This document shows, piece after piece, positions 8,684 to 20,251 of a stretch of DNA of 64,000 nucleotides. Under the pieces are notes generated by a model. That model did no database searches, was not told where the DNA came from, and was given only the letters and a program-made list of their open reading frames with translations. This DNA comes from Staphylococcus sp. Marseille-Q5304 (GTDB taxonomy: Bacteria > Bacillota > Bacilli > Staphylococcales > Staphylococcaceae). The stretch covers positions 930,001 to 994,000 of the forward strand of contig NZ_CALSFP010000001.1 in assembly GCF_943737015.1 (NCBI RefSeq), given 5' to 3'. Positions within the stretch are counted from its first letter, which is position 1. Every line of letters starts with the position of its first letter. The position numbers and the translations under genes were made by a program.

Positions 8684-9808
8684 ATGGAAGTAAAAAGTGC
8701 ATATATTCATATACCATTTTGCGTGCGAATATGTACATATTGTGATTTCAATAAATATTTTATACAAAATCAACCAGTCGACGAATACTTAGATTGTTTG
8801 ATAGAAGAAATGGAACGAAGTACTGTACGAACACTACAAACAGTATTTGTGGGAGGCGGGACGCCAACTGCATTAAATCTAGCACAATTAGAAAAGTTAT
8901 TACTTGCCATCACGAAAATCTTTAACATTAAAGGTGAATTTAGCTTTGAAGCAAACCCTGACGAATTAACTTTAGAAAAAGTAAAATTATTAAAAGCATA
9001 TGGCGTCAATCGCTTATCGATGGGTGTACAAACATTTAAGCCTGAATTATTAGAAATCTTGGGACGCACTCATAATATGCAAGACATATATCAATCCGTT
9101 GAAAACGCTCGTAAAGTAGGTATCCCATCAATTAGTTTAGATTTAATGTACCATTTACCTAGTCAAACAATGGAAGATTTTAAAGATAGTTTAGATAAAG
9201 CATTAGCTATGGATATTGATCATATTTCTAGCTACGGGCTTATTTTGGAACCTCAAACTCAATTTTATAATATGTATAGAAAAGGGAAACTGAAGTTGCC
9301 GAATGAAGACGTAGGTGAAGAAATGTATGATTATTTATTGCATCGCATGGAACGATCTTCTATGCATCAATACGAAATTTCAAACTTTGGTAAAGAAGGT
9401 CATGAATCTGAACATAATAAAGTTTATTGGAGAAATGAAGGTTATTATGGATTTGGTGCAGGTGCTAGTGGTTATGTTGACGGAGAGCGTTATACAAATG
9501 TAAACCCTGTGAATCACTATATTAAAAAAATAAAAAGTAATGAACGACCGTTACTACGTTCAGAATTTCCAACAAAAGTTGAACAAATGGAAGAAGAAAT
9601 GTTTTTAGGCCTACGCATGAACGAAGGCGTTAGTAAGCAGAGATTTTATGATAAATTTGGTCAAACAATAGAGGATGTATATGGTTCATCACTTACGCAG
9701 TTACTAGATCAACACTTGATTAAAGAAGAAAATAATCATCTCAAATTGACTGATAGAGGCAAGGTTGTAGGTAATCTTGTATTTGAATCATTTTTATTAA
9801 ACATTTAA
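8684..9808 (+). CDS. hemW: Radical SAM heme chaperone HemW-like protein
   Basis: The 374-residue protein has the radical-SAM cluster motif C13-x3-C17-x2-C20 (IPFCVRICTYCDF), then the family blocks VFVGGGTPTAL, FEANPDEL, RLSMGVQTF, DLMYHLPSQT and FGAGASGY. A C-terminal HemN-type domain follows. Proteins of this type were once called oxygen-independent coproporphyrinogen oxidases, but this branch lacks that activity and delivers heme. It sits between lepA and hrcA as in many Firmicutes. The ribosome-binding site is modest. Confidence 0.92.
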   Translation: MEVKSAYIHIPFCVRICTYCDFNKYFIQNQPVDEYLDCLIEEMERSTVRTLQTVFVGGGTPTALNLAQLEKLLLAITKIFNIKGEFSFEANPDELTLEKVKLLKAYGVNRLSMGVQTFKPELLEILGRTHNMQDIYQSVENARKVGIPSISLDLMYHLPSQTMEDFKDSLDKALAMDIDHISSYGLILEPQTQFYNMYRKGKLKLPNEDVGEEMYDYLLHRMERSSMHQYEISNFGKEGHESEHNKVYWRNEGYYGFGAGASGYVDGERYTNVNPVNHYIKKIKSNERPLLRSEFPTKVEQMEEEMFLGLRMNEGVSKQRFYDKFGQTIEDVYGSSLTQLLDQHLIKEENNHLKLTDRGKVVGNLVFESFLLNI

Positions 9809-9830
9809 TTTAAAATTTCGATGCTTTAAC

Positions 9831-9847
9831 ATTGACTTACTTTGACC
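9831..9847. promoter_or_regulatory. Candidate CtsR operator of the hrcA-dnaK operon
   Basis: Read on the minus strand, GGTCAAA and AGTCAAT are tandem heptads separated by three bases. They match the CtsR consensus (RGTCAAA, 3 bases, RGTCAAA) at all but the final base. The site lies just upstream of the -10 and the CIRCE element. In Staphylococcus aureus CtsR and HrcA are known to control dnaK together, which this arrangement fits. Confidence 0.75.
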
Positions 9848-9864
9848 AATTTGATAAATTATAA

Positions 9865-9891
9865 TTAGCACTTGAGAGAAAAGAGTGCTAA
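9865..9891. promoter_or_regulatory. CIRCE operator (HrcA binding site) of the hrcA operon
   Basis: TTAGCACTT (9865-9873), nine bases, then GAGTGCTAA (9883-9891) matches the CIRCE inverted repeat with one changed base in the left arm. A perfect TATAAT (9860-9865) overlaps its left edge and can serve as the -10. Bound HrcA would therefore block initiation. HrcA is encoded directly downstream, giving autoregulation relieved by heat or unfolded protein. Confidence 0.93.
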
Positions 9892-9903
9892 TGAGGTGAA
9901 AGC

Positions 9904-10884
9904 ATGATTAGTGATAGACAATTGAGCATACTTAATGCAATTGTTGAAGATTATGTTGAATTAGGCCAACCAATTGGTTCTAAGACGTTGATAGAACGTC
10001 ATAAGCTCAATGTAAGCCCAGCTACTATAAGAAATGATATGAAACACCTAGAAGAACTTGCATTGATTGAAAAATTGCATACGTCTTCAGGTCGTTCGCC
10101 TTCTGAGTTAGGCATTAGATATTATGTGAACCAATTATTAAAGCAAACATCTCATCAACAAGAGAAGAAGATACAACGGTTGAGAGCATTACTAATTGAA
10201 AATCAATACGATATATCATCAACTTTAAGTGAATTTGCTGATGAATTATCAGTAGCCTCTCAATATACAACGTTGGTCATGCATCCTAACCACAATAAAG
10301 ATATTATTAATAACATCCACTTGATTAGAGCCAATGCACATTTGGTTATCATGGTTGTGGTATTTTCATCAGGGCATGTTGAGCACTTACATCTAGCATC
10401 TGATGCGCCATTATCAAATGATGAGTTAATGAAAATATCGAATTTTGTTACCGATAAATATAACGAATGGAACAATTATCATTTCGAAGATGAATTAATG
10501 TCATTCGTTAATTCCAATATGGAGAAATCATTTATCGAGAACATGCTAAATACAATCGATGCTCATTTTGATAATCAAAGTAATGGCATTTACATGGGTG
10601 GAAAGGTTAAACTAATTGATGCATTAAATGAAAATAATGTTTCGTCGATCCAACCCATTTTGCAATATATAGAATCAAAGAAAATCACCCAATTACTTGA
10701 TGACATGTCTAATTCCGAGATAAATGTTAAGATTGGACATGAAATAGAATCAAGTTTGAGTGATATATCTATCGTTACAAGTGAATATCACATTGATGAT
10801 AGACTAAAAGGAAAGATAGCGGTAATCGGACCGACGGCTATGAATTATCAAAATGTTATCAAAATCTTAAATACGATTTGGTAA
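9904..10884 (+). CDS. hrcA: Heat-inducible transcription repressor HrcA
   Basis: The 326-residue repressor has an N-terminal winged helix ([59 protein letters not shown]). A GAF-like and dimerization region follows, ending in [20 protein letters not shown]. It binds CIRCE as a dimer, and GroEL keeps it active. It is the first gene of the operon and lies 12 bases after CIRCE, with a GAGGTGAAA ribosome-binding site at 9893-9901. Confidence 0.96.
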   Translation: MISDRQLSILNAIVEDYVELGQPIGSKTLIERHKLNVSPATIRNDMKHLEELALIEKLHTSSGRSPSELGIRYYVNQLLKQTSHQQEKKIQRLRALLIENQYDISSTLSEFADELSVASQYTTLVMHPNHNKDIINNIHLIRANAHLVIMVVVFSSGHVEHLHLASDAPLSNDELMKISNFVTDKYNEWNNYHFEDELMSFVNSNMEKSFIENMLNTIDAHFDNQSNGIYMGGKVKLIDALNENNVSSIQPILQYIESKKITQLLDDMSNSEINVKIGHEIESSLSDISIVTSEYHIDDRLKGKIAVIGPTAMNYQNVIKILNTIW

Positions 10885-10910
10885 CGAGGAAATGTATTGG
10901 AGGGCAGACA

Positions 10911-11549
10911 ATGACAGAAAAAAATGAATCAGTAAACAACCAGTTTGATGATCAACAATCAGATGATCAATCAAATTCAGACAACCAAGGTCAGACATCT
11001 GAAGAAACGGTTAAAAATACTGAAGAAACGACGCAAGAGGAACAAGACAATCTGCATGAAGACAATACAGAATCAACTGACGCAGATTTAGACCCTAAAG
11101 ATGAAGAAATTCAACAATTGAAACAAGATGTTCAAGAAAATGAAGAAAAATATTTAAGATTATATGCTGAATTTGAAAACTACAAACGTCGAATTCAAAA
11201 AGAAAATCAAACGATGAAAGCTTATAAAGCACAAGATGTGTTGAATGATATTTTACCAACAATTGATAACATCGAACGTGCTTTACAAATAGATGGTGAA
11301 GATGAACAATTCAAATCACTTAAAAAAGGTGTAGAAATGGTTCATGAAAGCCTATTAAATGCCTTGAGTAAAAACGGATTAGAAAAAATCGACGCAGAAG
11401 GACAGCAATTTGATCCAAATGTACATCAGGCAGTAGTTCAAGATGAAAACCCTGATTATGAATCAGGACAAATCACCCAAGAACTACAAAGTGGTTATAA
11501 ATTGAAGGAACGTGTATTAAGACCTTCAATGGTTAAAGTAAACCAATAA
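10911..11549 (+). CDS. grpE: Nucleotide exchange factor GrpE
   Basis: The 212-residue co-chaperone has a long acidic Gln/Asp/Glu-rich N-terminal tail (about 65 residues). The coiled-coil dimer region follows ([24 protein letters not shown] near 75-98), then the beta domain ([23 protein letters not shown]). It releases ADP from DnaK. A longer frame is open from 10878, but GGAGGG (10899-10904) selects the ATG at 10911. It lies 26 bases after hrcA. Confidence 0.95.
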   Translation: MTEKNESVNNQFDDQQSDDQSNSDNQGQTSEETVKNTEETTQEEQDNLHEDNTESTDADLDPKDEEIQQLKQDVQENEEKYLRLYAEFENYKRRIQKENQTMKAYKAQDVLNDILPTIDNIERALQIDGEDEQFKSLKKGVEMVHESLLNALSKNGLEKIDAEGQQFDPNVHQAVVQDENPDYESGQITQELQSGYKLKERVLRPSMVKVNQ

Positions 11550-11583
11550 GAAAAAACATTAATAAAAACATAAATTTCAATAA

Positions 11584-13455
<1,872 letters not shown>

Positions 13456-13516
13456 GTTCAGTAATGACTAACAAATTGTTAATAATCAAATATAACACAA
13501 TTGCTTAGCCAAAATT

Positions 13517-13553
13517 AGTCAAAGTCAATTGAACATTGGCTTTGACTTTTTTC
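13517..13553 (+). terminator. Partial terminator between dnaK and dnaJ
   Basis: AGTCAAAG (13517-13524) pairs with CTTTGACT (13540-13547), with further CAAT/ATTG pairing inside, and six T residues follow (13547-13552). It lies inside the operon, so partial termination would make dnaK more abundant than dnaJ. Attenuation is an inference. Confidence 0.75.
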
Positions 13554-13647
13554 TTTATTTTGAATTGCAATGAGGTCACGTTATATAATTTTCTTAAATG
13601 AGTTTATATCTCAAACGACTATAAAATACAGTAAAGGAGAGATAACT

Positions 13648-14778
13648 GTGGCTAAAAGAGATTATTATGAAGTCTTAGGAGTAAGTAAAGATGCTTCGAA
13701 AGATGAAATAAAAAAAGCTTACCGTAAATTATCAAAAAAATATCATCCAGATATTAACCAAGAAGAAGGTGCCGACGAAAAGTTCAAAGAGCTTTCAGAA
13801 GCATATGAAGTATTAAGTGACGAAAATAAACGTGCAAATTATGATCAATTTGGTCATGATGGTCCACAAGGTGGTTTTGGTGGACAAGGTTTTGGCGGCC
13901 AAGACTTCAGTGGCTTCGGCGGCGGTTTCGAAGACATCTTCAGTTCATTCTTTGGTGGTGGAAGACAACGTGATCCAAACGCCCCACGAAAAGGTGATGA
14001 TTTACAATACACAATGACAGTAACATTCGACGAAGCAGTGTTTGGTACTGAAAAAGAAATTTCTATTCGAAAAGACGTTACTTGTCATACTTGTGATGGT
14101 GAAGGTGCAAAACCTGGCACGAAAAAGAAAACTTGTTCATACTGTAACGGTGCCGGTCACGTATCTGTTGAACAAAATACAATTCTTGGCCGAGTAAGAA
14201 CTGAAAAAGTTTGTCCATCATGTAATGGTACAGGACAAGAATTTGAAGAGCCATGCCCAACTTGTCATGGTAAAGGTACAGAAAATAAAACAGTTAAAAT
14301 CCGTGTAACTGTGCCTGAAGGTGTAGATAATGAACAACAAATCCGTTTAGCAGGAGAAGGTGGTCCAGGTGAAAACGGAGGACCACAAGGTGATTTATAT
14401 GTCGTATTTAGAGTAAAACCATCTGACACATTTGATAGAGATGGAGACGATATATTCCATTCGTTAAATATTAGTATTGCGCAAGCAAGCTTAGGTGACG
14501 AAATTAAAGTACCTACTCTAAATGGACAGGTAATGCTTACTATTCCAGCAGGTACACAAACAGGTAAACAATTCCGCCTAAAAGATAAAGGTATTAAAAA
14601 TGTACATGGATACGGATATGGTGACTTGTTTGTAAATGTTAAAGTTGTTACACCAACAAAAATGTCTGATCGACAAAAAGAATTATTACGTGAATTTGCA
14701 GAAATAGATGGAGAACAACTAGAAGAGCAACCGACAAATTTCAAAGATAAAGCTAAAAGATTCTTTAAAGGAGAATAG
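13648..14778 (+). CDS. dnaJ: Chaperone protein DnaJ (Hsp40)
   Basis: The 376-residue type I DnaJ has the J domain with HPD (KKYHPDI near residue 34), a Gly/Phe-rich linker (about 74-108), and four CxxCxGxG zinc repeats ([32 protein letters not shown]). C-terminal substrate domains follow. It delivers clients to DnaK and stimulates its ATPase. The frame is open from 13570, but AAAGGAGA (13633-13640) precedes the GTG at 13648, which gives the canonical [11 protein letters not shown] start. Confidence 0.96.
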   Translation: MAKRDYYEVLGVSKDASKDEIKKAYRKLSKKYHPDINQEEGADEKFKELSEAYEVLSDENKRANYDQFGHDGPQGGFGGQGFGGQDFSGFGGGFEDIFSSFFGGGRQRDPNAPRKGDDLQYTMTVTFDEAVFGTEKEISIRKDVTCHTCDGEGAKPGTKKKTCSYCNGAGHVSVEQNTILGRVRTEKVCPSCNGTGQEFEEPCPTCHGKGTENKTVKIRVTVPEGVDNEQQIRLAGEGGPGENGGPQGDLYVVFRVKPSDTFDRDGDDIFHSLNISIAQASLGDEIKVPTLNGQVMLTIPAGTQTGKQFRLKDKGIKNVHGYGYGDLFVNVKVVTPTKMSDRQKELLREFAEIDGEQLEEQPTNFKDKAKRFFKGE

Positions 14779-14781
14779 CAA

Positions 14782-15723
14782 ATGAACTGGACCGAAGTAT
14801 CAATTACAGTAAATCATGACGTTGTCTACGTGGTCACGAATATTCTAGAAGAGTTAGGCTCCAATGGTGTCGTTATCGAAGATTCAAATGATCTTAAACA
14901 TGACTTTGCAGATAAACATGGTGAAATATTTGAATTAAATGAATCAGATTACCCGGACGAGGGTGTAAGAGTTAAAGCTTATTTCAATGAAATGAAATAT
15001 ACAGCACAACTTAAAAACGAAATTCAAACACAAATTAAGCAAATATCAAACCTCGATAATAATATATTTGAATTTGAAGAATCTACGATAAGAGATCAAG
15101 ACTGGGAAAATGAATGGAAAAATTATTTCCATCCTTTCCGTGCATCAGAGAAATTTACAATTGTTCCAAGTTGGGAATCATACCAAAAAGAAGACGCAAA
15201 TGAACTATGTATAGAATTAGATCCTGGAATGGCCTTCGGAACTGGTGATCACCCAACAACAAGCATGTGTTTAAAAGCAATAGAAACATATGTAAAACCT
15301 GATGATTCTGTAATTGATGTTGGTACTGGTTCTGGCATTTTAAGCATTGCTTCTCATCTATTGAATGTTCAACATATTAAAGCAATAGATGTTGATGAAC
15401 TTGCTGTGAGAGTAGCTAAGGAAAACTTCGAAAAAAATCAATGCGTAGATGCAATCGAAATTGTTGAAGGCAATTTATTAAAAGAAGAACAACAACAATA
15501 TAACGTCGTAATTGCGAATATTTTAGCTCACATTATTGATGAAATGATTGAAGATGCTTATAATACGTTAAAAGAAGATGGTTATTTTATCACATCTGGA
15601 ATTATTGAGGAAAAACACGAGGCCATCGTAGAACATATGAAGCGTATTGGGTTTAACATTATTTCAATTAATCACGATAACGGATGGGTCTGTATCGTTG
15701 GACAGAAAGTGAGCGAATCATAA
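14782..15723 (+). CDS. prmA: Ribosomal protein L11 methyltransferase
   Basis: The 313-residue protein carries the PrmA signature [14 protein letters not shown] near residue 148 and motif [12 protein letters not shown] near 178. [11 protein letters not shown] (NPPY-like position) comes later, and the N-terminal L11-binding region is rich in acidic residues. It trimethylates ribosomal protein L11. It begins three bases after dnaJ, so it belongs to the heat-shock operon, as in Bacillus. Confidence 0.95.
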   Translation: MNWTEVSITVNHDVVYVVTNILEELGSNGVVIEDSNDLKHDFADKHGEIFELNESDYPDEGVRVKAYFNEMKYTAQLKNEIQTQIKQISNLDNNIFEFEESTIRDQDWENEWKNYFHPFRASEKFTIVPSWESYQKEDANELCIELDPGMAFGTGDHPTTSMCLKAIETYVKPDDSVIDVGTGSGILSIASHLLNVQHIKAIDVDELAVRVAKENFEKNQCVDAIEIVEGNLLKEEQQQYNVVIANILAHIIDEMIEDAYNTLKEDGYFITSGIIEEKHEAIVEHMKRIGFNIISINHDNGWVCIVGQKVSES

Positions 15724-16475
15724 TGCAAAGATATTTTTTAAACCAAAACGCTGATGATCATCAGCGTTTTTTTATTACAAATAAAGATGATATACATCAT
15801 ATTAAAAATGTGATGCGTCATCAAATAGACGATTATATTATTATTACTTTTGAAGATAAACAGGTTTATGAATGTAAAATCATTGATATGAATGACAACG
15901 GTGTTGAAATTATACTTGAGAATAAAATTGATATAGATACAGAATTGCCACAGGAGGTTACAATTTGTAGTGGTTTAATCAAAGCAGATAAATACGAGTG
16001 GTTGTTACAGAAAGCTACTGAATTAGGGGCAAGCCAATTTATAGCTACAGCGATGCAACGTTCTGTCGTGAAATTAAACAATAATAAAGTTGCGAAGAAA
16101 TTGGATCGTTGGGAAAAAATTATTAAAGAAGCTGCAGAACAAAGTTATCGACTTACGATTCCTAAAATAAACTATGCATCGAATTTAAAAGAAATTTATG
16201 GTAGTATTGAAGAATATGACTATGTTCTTATTGCATATGAAAATGCAGCTAAAGATGGAGAGAATATAAATTTTAAATCGATAATAAAGCAATTCTCTTA
16301 TGGTGATCGTATCCTTGTCATATTCGGGCCAGAAGGAGGGCTCACCGAAGAAGAGATTTCTTTATTTGATAATAAAGCCAATCAAATTGGTCTTGGTCCG
16401 AGAATATTAAGGGCAGAAACAGCACCGCTTTACGTATTGAGTGCTATAAGTTATGAAAAAGATTTATTGGAGTGA
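15723..16475 (+). CDS. rsmE: 16S rRNA (uracil(1498)-N(3))-methyltransferase
   Basis: The 250-residue SPOUT methyltransferase has an N-terminal PUA-like region (MQRYFLNQ start) and the trefoil-knot motifs LVIFGPEGGLTEEEI near residue 199 and LGPRILRAETAPLYVL near 222. It methylates U1498 of 16S rRNA in the 30S subunit. Its ATG overlaps the prmA stop by one base (TAATG), so translation is coupled. A longer frame starting within prmA is not needed. Confidence 0.94.
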   Translation: MQRYFLNQNADDHQRFFITNKDDIHHIKNVMRHQIDDYIIITFEDKQVYECKIIDMNDNGVEIILENKIDIDTELPQEVTICSGLIKADKYEWLLQKATELGASQFIATAMQRSVVKLNNNKVAKKLDRWEKIIKEAAEQSYRLTIPKINYASNLKEIYGSIEEYDYVLIAYENAAKDGENINFKSIIKQFSYGDRILVIFGPEGGLTEEEISLFDNKANQIGLGPRILRAETAPLYVLSAISYEKDLLE

Positions 16476-16480
16476 TATTT

Positions 16481-17827
16481 ATGTCAACTGTAGCCTTTCA
16501 CACATTAGGCTGTAAAGTAAACCATTACGAAACTGAAGCAATTTGGCAATTATTTAAAGATGCAAATTACGATCGCGTTGACTTTAATACAAACGCTGAT
16601 GTATTTGTAATCAATACATGTACTGTTACTAACACTGGTGATAAAAAAAGTAGACAGGTTATTAGAAGAGCCATTCGTCAAAATCCTGATGCTGTTGTAT
16701 GCGTAACAGGTTGTTATGCACAAACTTCACCAGCTGAAATTATGGATATTCCTGGAGTGGATATCGTTGTAGGTACTCAAGATAGAACGAAATTAATTGG
16801 TTATATTGAAGAATATAAAAAAGAAAGACAACCTATCAATGGTGTAGGTAATATTATGAAGAATCGTACTTATGAAGAATTAGAGGTACCGTACTTCACT
16901 GATAGAACACGTGCATCATTAAAAATTCAAGAAGGTTGTAATAACTTCTGTACATTCTGCATTATTCCATGGGCACGAGGCCTTATGCGCTCTAGAGATC
17001 CAGAAAAAGTAGTTGAACAAGCTACGCAATTAGTCGAATCAGGGTATAAAGAAATCGTACTTACAGGTATTCACACAGGTGGATATGGTCAAGATTTAAA
17101 AAACTATAATCTTGCTCAACTACTAAGAGATTTAGATACAGTAGATGGTTTAGAACGTATTCGTATTTCTTCTATTGAAGCAAGCCAACTGACGGATGAA
17201 GTAATTTCTGTTCTAGAACAATCCAATAAAGTTGTTAGACACTTACACATTCCATTACAATCAGGATCAGATTCGGTTCTAAAACGTATGAGAAGAAAGT
17301 ATTCTATGGCTCATTTTTCAGAGCGTTTGACTCGTTTGCATGAAGCATTACCTGATTTAGCAGTGACTAGTGATGTTATTGTAGGATTCCCTGGAGAGAC
17401 TGATGAGGAATTCCAAGAAACATATGATTTCATCGTTAATCATCAATTCTCAGAGTTACACGTATTCCCATATTCACCTAGAATTGGTACACCAGCTGCG
17501 AGAATGGACGATCAGATTGATGAAAATATTAAAAATGAACGCGTGCATACTTTAATTAACTTAAGTGATCAACTAGCTAAACAATATGCTTCAAAATTCG
17601 ATCAAGATGTATTAGAAGTAATACCTGAAGAAGTTGGTAGTGAAGAAGGTACTTTAGTTGGTTATGCAGATAACTATATGAAAGTGGAATTCCAAGGTGA
17701 CGAATCTTTAATTGGACAAATTGTTAAAGTGAAAATCACTAAACCAGATTATCCAATGAATGAAGGTCAATTATTAAGAATTGTAAACCATGCTTCTAAT
17801 AGCACTGATCAGTCTGTGTTAGTATAA
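16481..17827 (+). CDS. mtaB: tRNA (t6A37)-C2 methylthiotransferase MtaB
   Basis: The 448-residue radical SAM protein has the N-terminal cluster domain with three Cys (HTLGCKVNHYE, VINTCTVT, VTGCYAQ). The radical-SAM motif follows (EGCNNFCTFCIIPWARG near residue 143), then a C-terminal TRAM-like domain. It adds a methylthio group to t6A37 of tRNAs decoding ANN codons. A GTG at 16472 is also in frame, but GGAG (16469-16472) fits the ATG at 16481. No terminator is seen before the rpsU promoter. Confidence 0.95.
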   Translation: MSTVAFHTLGCKVNHYETEAIWQLFKDANYDRVDFNTNADVFVINTCTVTNTGDKKSRQVIRRAIRQNPDAVVCVTGCYAQTSPAEIMDIPGVDIVVGTQDRTKLIGYIEEYKKERQPINGVGNIMKNRTYEELEVPYFTDRTRASLKIQEGCNNFCTFCIIPWARGLMRSRDPEKVVEQATQLVESGYKEIVLTGIHTGGYGQDLKNYNLAQLLRDLDTVDGLERIRISSIEASQLTDEVISVLEQSNKVVRHLHIPLQSGSDSVLKRMRRKYSMAHFSERLTRLHEALPDLAVTSDVIVGFPGETDEEFQETYDFIVNHQFSELHVFPYSPRIGTPAARMDDQIDENIKNERVHTLINLSDQLAKQYASKFDQDVLEVIPEEVGSEEGTLVGYADNYMKVEFQGDESLIGQIVKVKITKPDYPMNEGQLLRIVNHASNSTDQSVLV

Positions 17828-17849
17828 TGTTAAAAATGTAAATTCATAA

Positions 17850-17878
17850 TTGACCCGACTAATAAGTTATATTATACT
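17850..17878 (+). promoter_or_regulatory. SigA-type promoter of rpsU
   Basis: TTGACC (17850-17855) and TATACT (17873-17878) are 17 bases apart, each one base from consensus. Transcription would start about 65 bases before the S21 ATG. This gives the ribosomal protein gene its own promoter downstream of the heat-shock cluster. Confidence 0.8.
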
Positions 17879-17949
17879 ATTCTATACATAGTTGAATACT
17901 ATGTGCTGACAATAAAGTTTCGTTGATATTTGGAGGGAGGGAAATACAC

Positions 17950-18126
17950 ATGTCTAAAACAGTAGTAAAAAATAACGAATCTCTTGAAGATGCGTTACGT
18001 CGATTCAAGCGATCAGTTTCTAAAAGCGGTACAATCCAAGAAGTTCGTAAACGTGAATATTACGAAAAACCAAGTGTTAGACGTAAAAAGAAATCTGAAG
18101 CTGCGCGTAAACGCAAATTCAAATAA
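17950..18126 (+). CDS. rpsU: 30S ribosomal protein S21
   Basis: The 58-residue very basic protein starts [20 protein letters not shown] and ends in [15 protein letters not shown], diagnostic of S21. S21 sits near the 3' end of 16S rRNA and aids initiation. A 9-codon upstream extension is open, but GGAGGGAGGGA immediately before selects the ATG at 17950. In Bacillus yqeY follows rpsU; no such gene is present here. Confidence 0.96.
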   Translation: MSKTVVKNNESLEDALRRFKRSVSKSGTIQEVRKREYYEKPSVRRKKKSEAARKRKFK

Positions 18127-18172
18127 TTGTTTGTTTCGTTGACTCCCTCAATACCAACATTTAATTATAAAT

Positions 18173-18212
18173 AAAAAGCCTTAGTTGTTAATAACAACTA
18201 AGGCTTTTTTCT
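18173..18212. terminator. Terminator of rpsU
   Basis: A near-continuous inverted repeat pairs 18173-18190 with 18192-18209, with an A run on the left and six T residues on the right. It can act on both strands. The remaining sequence to 18525 is AT-rich. It contains TATAAT boxes at 18474-18479 and 18497-18502 that may serve the next gene, and nothing else I can name. Confidence 0.92.
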
Positions 18213-18525
18213 ATATTTTTAACAATAAAGTAGATTCAAGTTTGATTAAATGGTTTAGCGAAAATGTGTAAAAGTATCAATGGTCAAACTTTACAAAAAA
18301 TTATGTACTAATCGACTTAATTTGTCTTCGCATTATATGGATGCGGATCATTGTTTCTTTTATTCTAAGGGTAAATGTGCGATTTATTTCCCATTCATTA
18401 CTATAATATATTTTGTTTATTCCATTTGAGTAAAAGAATATTATGAAAATATAGAATTTTAAGATGTAAACGGTATAATCATTTATTAATTTCATGTATA
18501 ATTGAGTGGAGAGCGAGGTGATAGC

Positions 18526-19236
18526 GTGTTTTCTTCGAATAATTTACATAGAATCTTTGCAACTCAATTTGTAGAAAATGACACCTGGGTAAGCCATATT
18601 GCAAATTTCATTGTGAACCCCATTGTTTCACTTATTCTTACTTGTATTATCTTTACGGGGTTTTTATATCAATTATATTCCAAAAAAGTAAATATAATTG
18701 GTATCATTGCAACTCTTGCATTGATGACTTTCTTTTTAGGATTCTTTGTTAAGGGTGATGTTAATTTTTACTCAGTATTGTTATTTATTATTGGGGCAAT
18801 ATTAGTCATAATTGAGTTATTTGTCATAGGTGCAGTGATTGGTATTATTGGTTTAATACTCATTACTTTAAGCATAATTACATTAGGTGATAATTTAGTT
18901 TTGATGTTAGCCAATGTCGTTATAGCATTAATTTTATCATTAATTGAGTGGGTGGTACTTGTGAAAATATTTAAACGGACAATACCATTTTTAGATAAAG
19001 TAGTTCTAAAAGATTCTACAAACGCAGAAGCTGGTTACACTTCTCATGAAGATCGCTCTTATCTAGTTGGTCAAATTGCCAAAACGTCAACAGATTTACG
19101 ACCAGCTGGCATAATAACTGTTAACAATGAACGTATTGATGCTGTCTCAGATGGTTCTTTTATTTTAAGGAATAAAGAAGTCAAAATTCTAGAAGTTGAA
19201 GGTACACGTGTCGTTGTTAGAGAATTTGAATCGTAA
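18526..19236 (+). CDS. NfeD-like membrane protein (YqeZ family)
   Basis: The 236-residue protein has about four membrane segments between residues 28 and 155 (FIVNPIVSLILTCIIFTGF, IGIIATLALMTFFLGF, VLLFIIGAILVIIELFVIG, VVIALILSLIEWVV). A C-terminal OB-fold NfeD domain follows (YLVGQIAKTSTDLRPAGIITVNNERIDAVSDG). NfeD proteins partner with flotillin-like scaffold proteins, and floA follows 12 bases later. GAGG (18515-18518) points to the GTG at 18526 rather than the TTG at 18502. Confidence 0.88.
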   Translation: MFSSNNLHRIFATQFVENDTWVSHIANFIVNPIVSLILTCIIFTGFLYQLYSKKVNIIGIIATLALMTFFLGFFVKGDVNFYSVLLFIIGAILVIIELFVIGAVIGIIGLILITLSIITLGDNLVLMLANVVIALILSLIEWVVLVKIFKRTIPFLDKVVLKDSTNAEAGYTSHEDRSYLVGQIAKTSTDLRPAGIITVNNERIDAVSDGSFILRNKEVKILEVEGTRVVVREFES

Positions 19237-19248
19237 AGGAGAGTAAAT

Positions 19249-20235
19249 ATGATACCAATTATTATTATTATTGCAGTAGTAGTCGTTTTAGCACTACTAA
19301 TTCTACTTTCTTTTGTACCTGTTGGATTATGGATTTCAGCTATAGCAGCAGGTGTTAAAGTAAGTATTAGTACACTTGTAGGTATGAGATTAAGACGTGT
19401 TTCACCACGTAAAGTGATTTCACCTTTAATCAAAGCACATAAAGCTGGATTAAATTTATCGACAAATCAATTGGAATCACATTTCTTAGCTGGTGGTAAT
19501 GTGGATCGCGTAGTTGATGCAAATATTGCAGCTCAACGTGCAGACATTGATTTACCTTTTGAAAGAGGTGCAGCAATCGATCTAGCAGGTCGTGATGTAT
19601 TAGAAGCTGTTCAAATGTCAGTAAATCCAAAGGTTATTGAAACACCATTTATTGCCGGCGTAGCGATGAACGGTATTGAGGTTAAAGCTAAAGCAAGAAT
19701 TACTGTACGAGCAAATATCGCTCGTCTTGTCGGTGGTGCAGGTGAGGAAACGATTATCGCACGTGTAGGTGAAGGTATTGTTTCAACAATCGGTTCAAGT
19801 GAGCATCATACACAAGTGTTAGAAAATCCAGATAATATTTCAAAAACCGTGTTAAGTAAAGGATTAGATTCAGGTACTGCTTTTGAAATACTTTCAATTG
19901 ATATTGCAGATGTAGATATTAGTAAAAATATCGGTGCAGACCTTCAAACTGAACAAGCACTTGCTGATAAGAATATTGCTCAAGCGAAAGCGGAAGAACG
20001 TAGAGCAATGGCTGTAGCAAGTGAACAAGAAATGAAAGCACGCGTTCAAGAAATGAAAGCGAAAGTTGTTGAAGCAGAAGCCGAAGTTCCTAAAGCTATG
20101 TCTGAAGCATTACGTTCAGGAAATATTGGAGTAAAAGATTATTACAATCTAAAAAATATCGAAGCTGATACAGGCATGAGAGAATCAATTAATAAACGCA
20201 CTAACCCAGAAGATAACGAATCACCAGATAAATAA
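19249..20235 (+). CDS. floA: Flotillin-like protein FloA
   Basis: The 328-residue protein has an N-terminal membrane hairpin ([28 protein letters not shown]). An SPFH-type domain and a C-terminal Ala/Glu-rich coiled coil follow (about 225-285, [21 protein letters not shown]). FloA organises functional membrane microdomains and affects oligomerization of partner proteins. It is co-transcribed with the NfeD-like gene and has an AAAGGAG ribosome-binding site. Confidence 0.95.
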   Translation: MIPIIIIIAVVVVLALLILLSFVPVGLWISAIAAGVKVSISTLVGMRLRRVSPRKVISPLIKAHKAGLNLSTNQLESHFLAGGNVDRVVDANIAAQRADIDLPFERGAAIDLAGRDVLEAVQMSVNPKVIETPFIAGVAMNGIEVKAKARITVRANIARLVGGAGEETIIARVGEGIVSTIGSSEHHTQVLENPDNISKTVLSKGLDSGTAFEILSIDIADVDISKNIGADLQTEQALADKNIAQAKAEERRAMAVASEQEMKARVQEMKAKVVEAEAEVPKAMSEALRSGNIGVKDYYNLKNIEADTGMRESINKRTNPEDNESPDK

Positions 20236-20251
20236 TTAGGGGTGATTATAT

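Noticed and set aside
8770-9069. 99-codon minus-strand frame inside hemW
   Set aside because: It is a shadow of hemW without initiation signals.
14265-14744. 159-codon open frame on the minus strand inside dnaJ
   Set aside because: It is the complement of a well-supported gene with regular codon use, has no ribosome-binding site and yields a Ser/Pro-rich product of no recognisable family.
18301-18495. 64-codon minus-strand frame in the gap before the NfeD-like gene
   Set aside because: AT-rich noncoding sequence gives Ile/Tyr/Phe-rich translation; there is no ribosome-binding site and no known family.
19071-19433. 120-codon minus-strand frame across the NfeD-like and floA genes
   Set aside because: It spans two real genes on the other strand and has no ribosome-binding site; its composition reflects the complement of floA.
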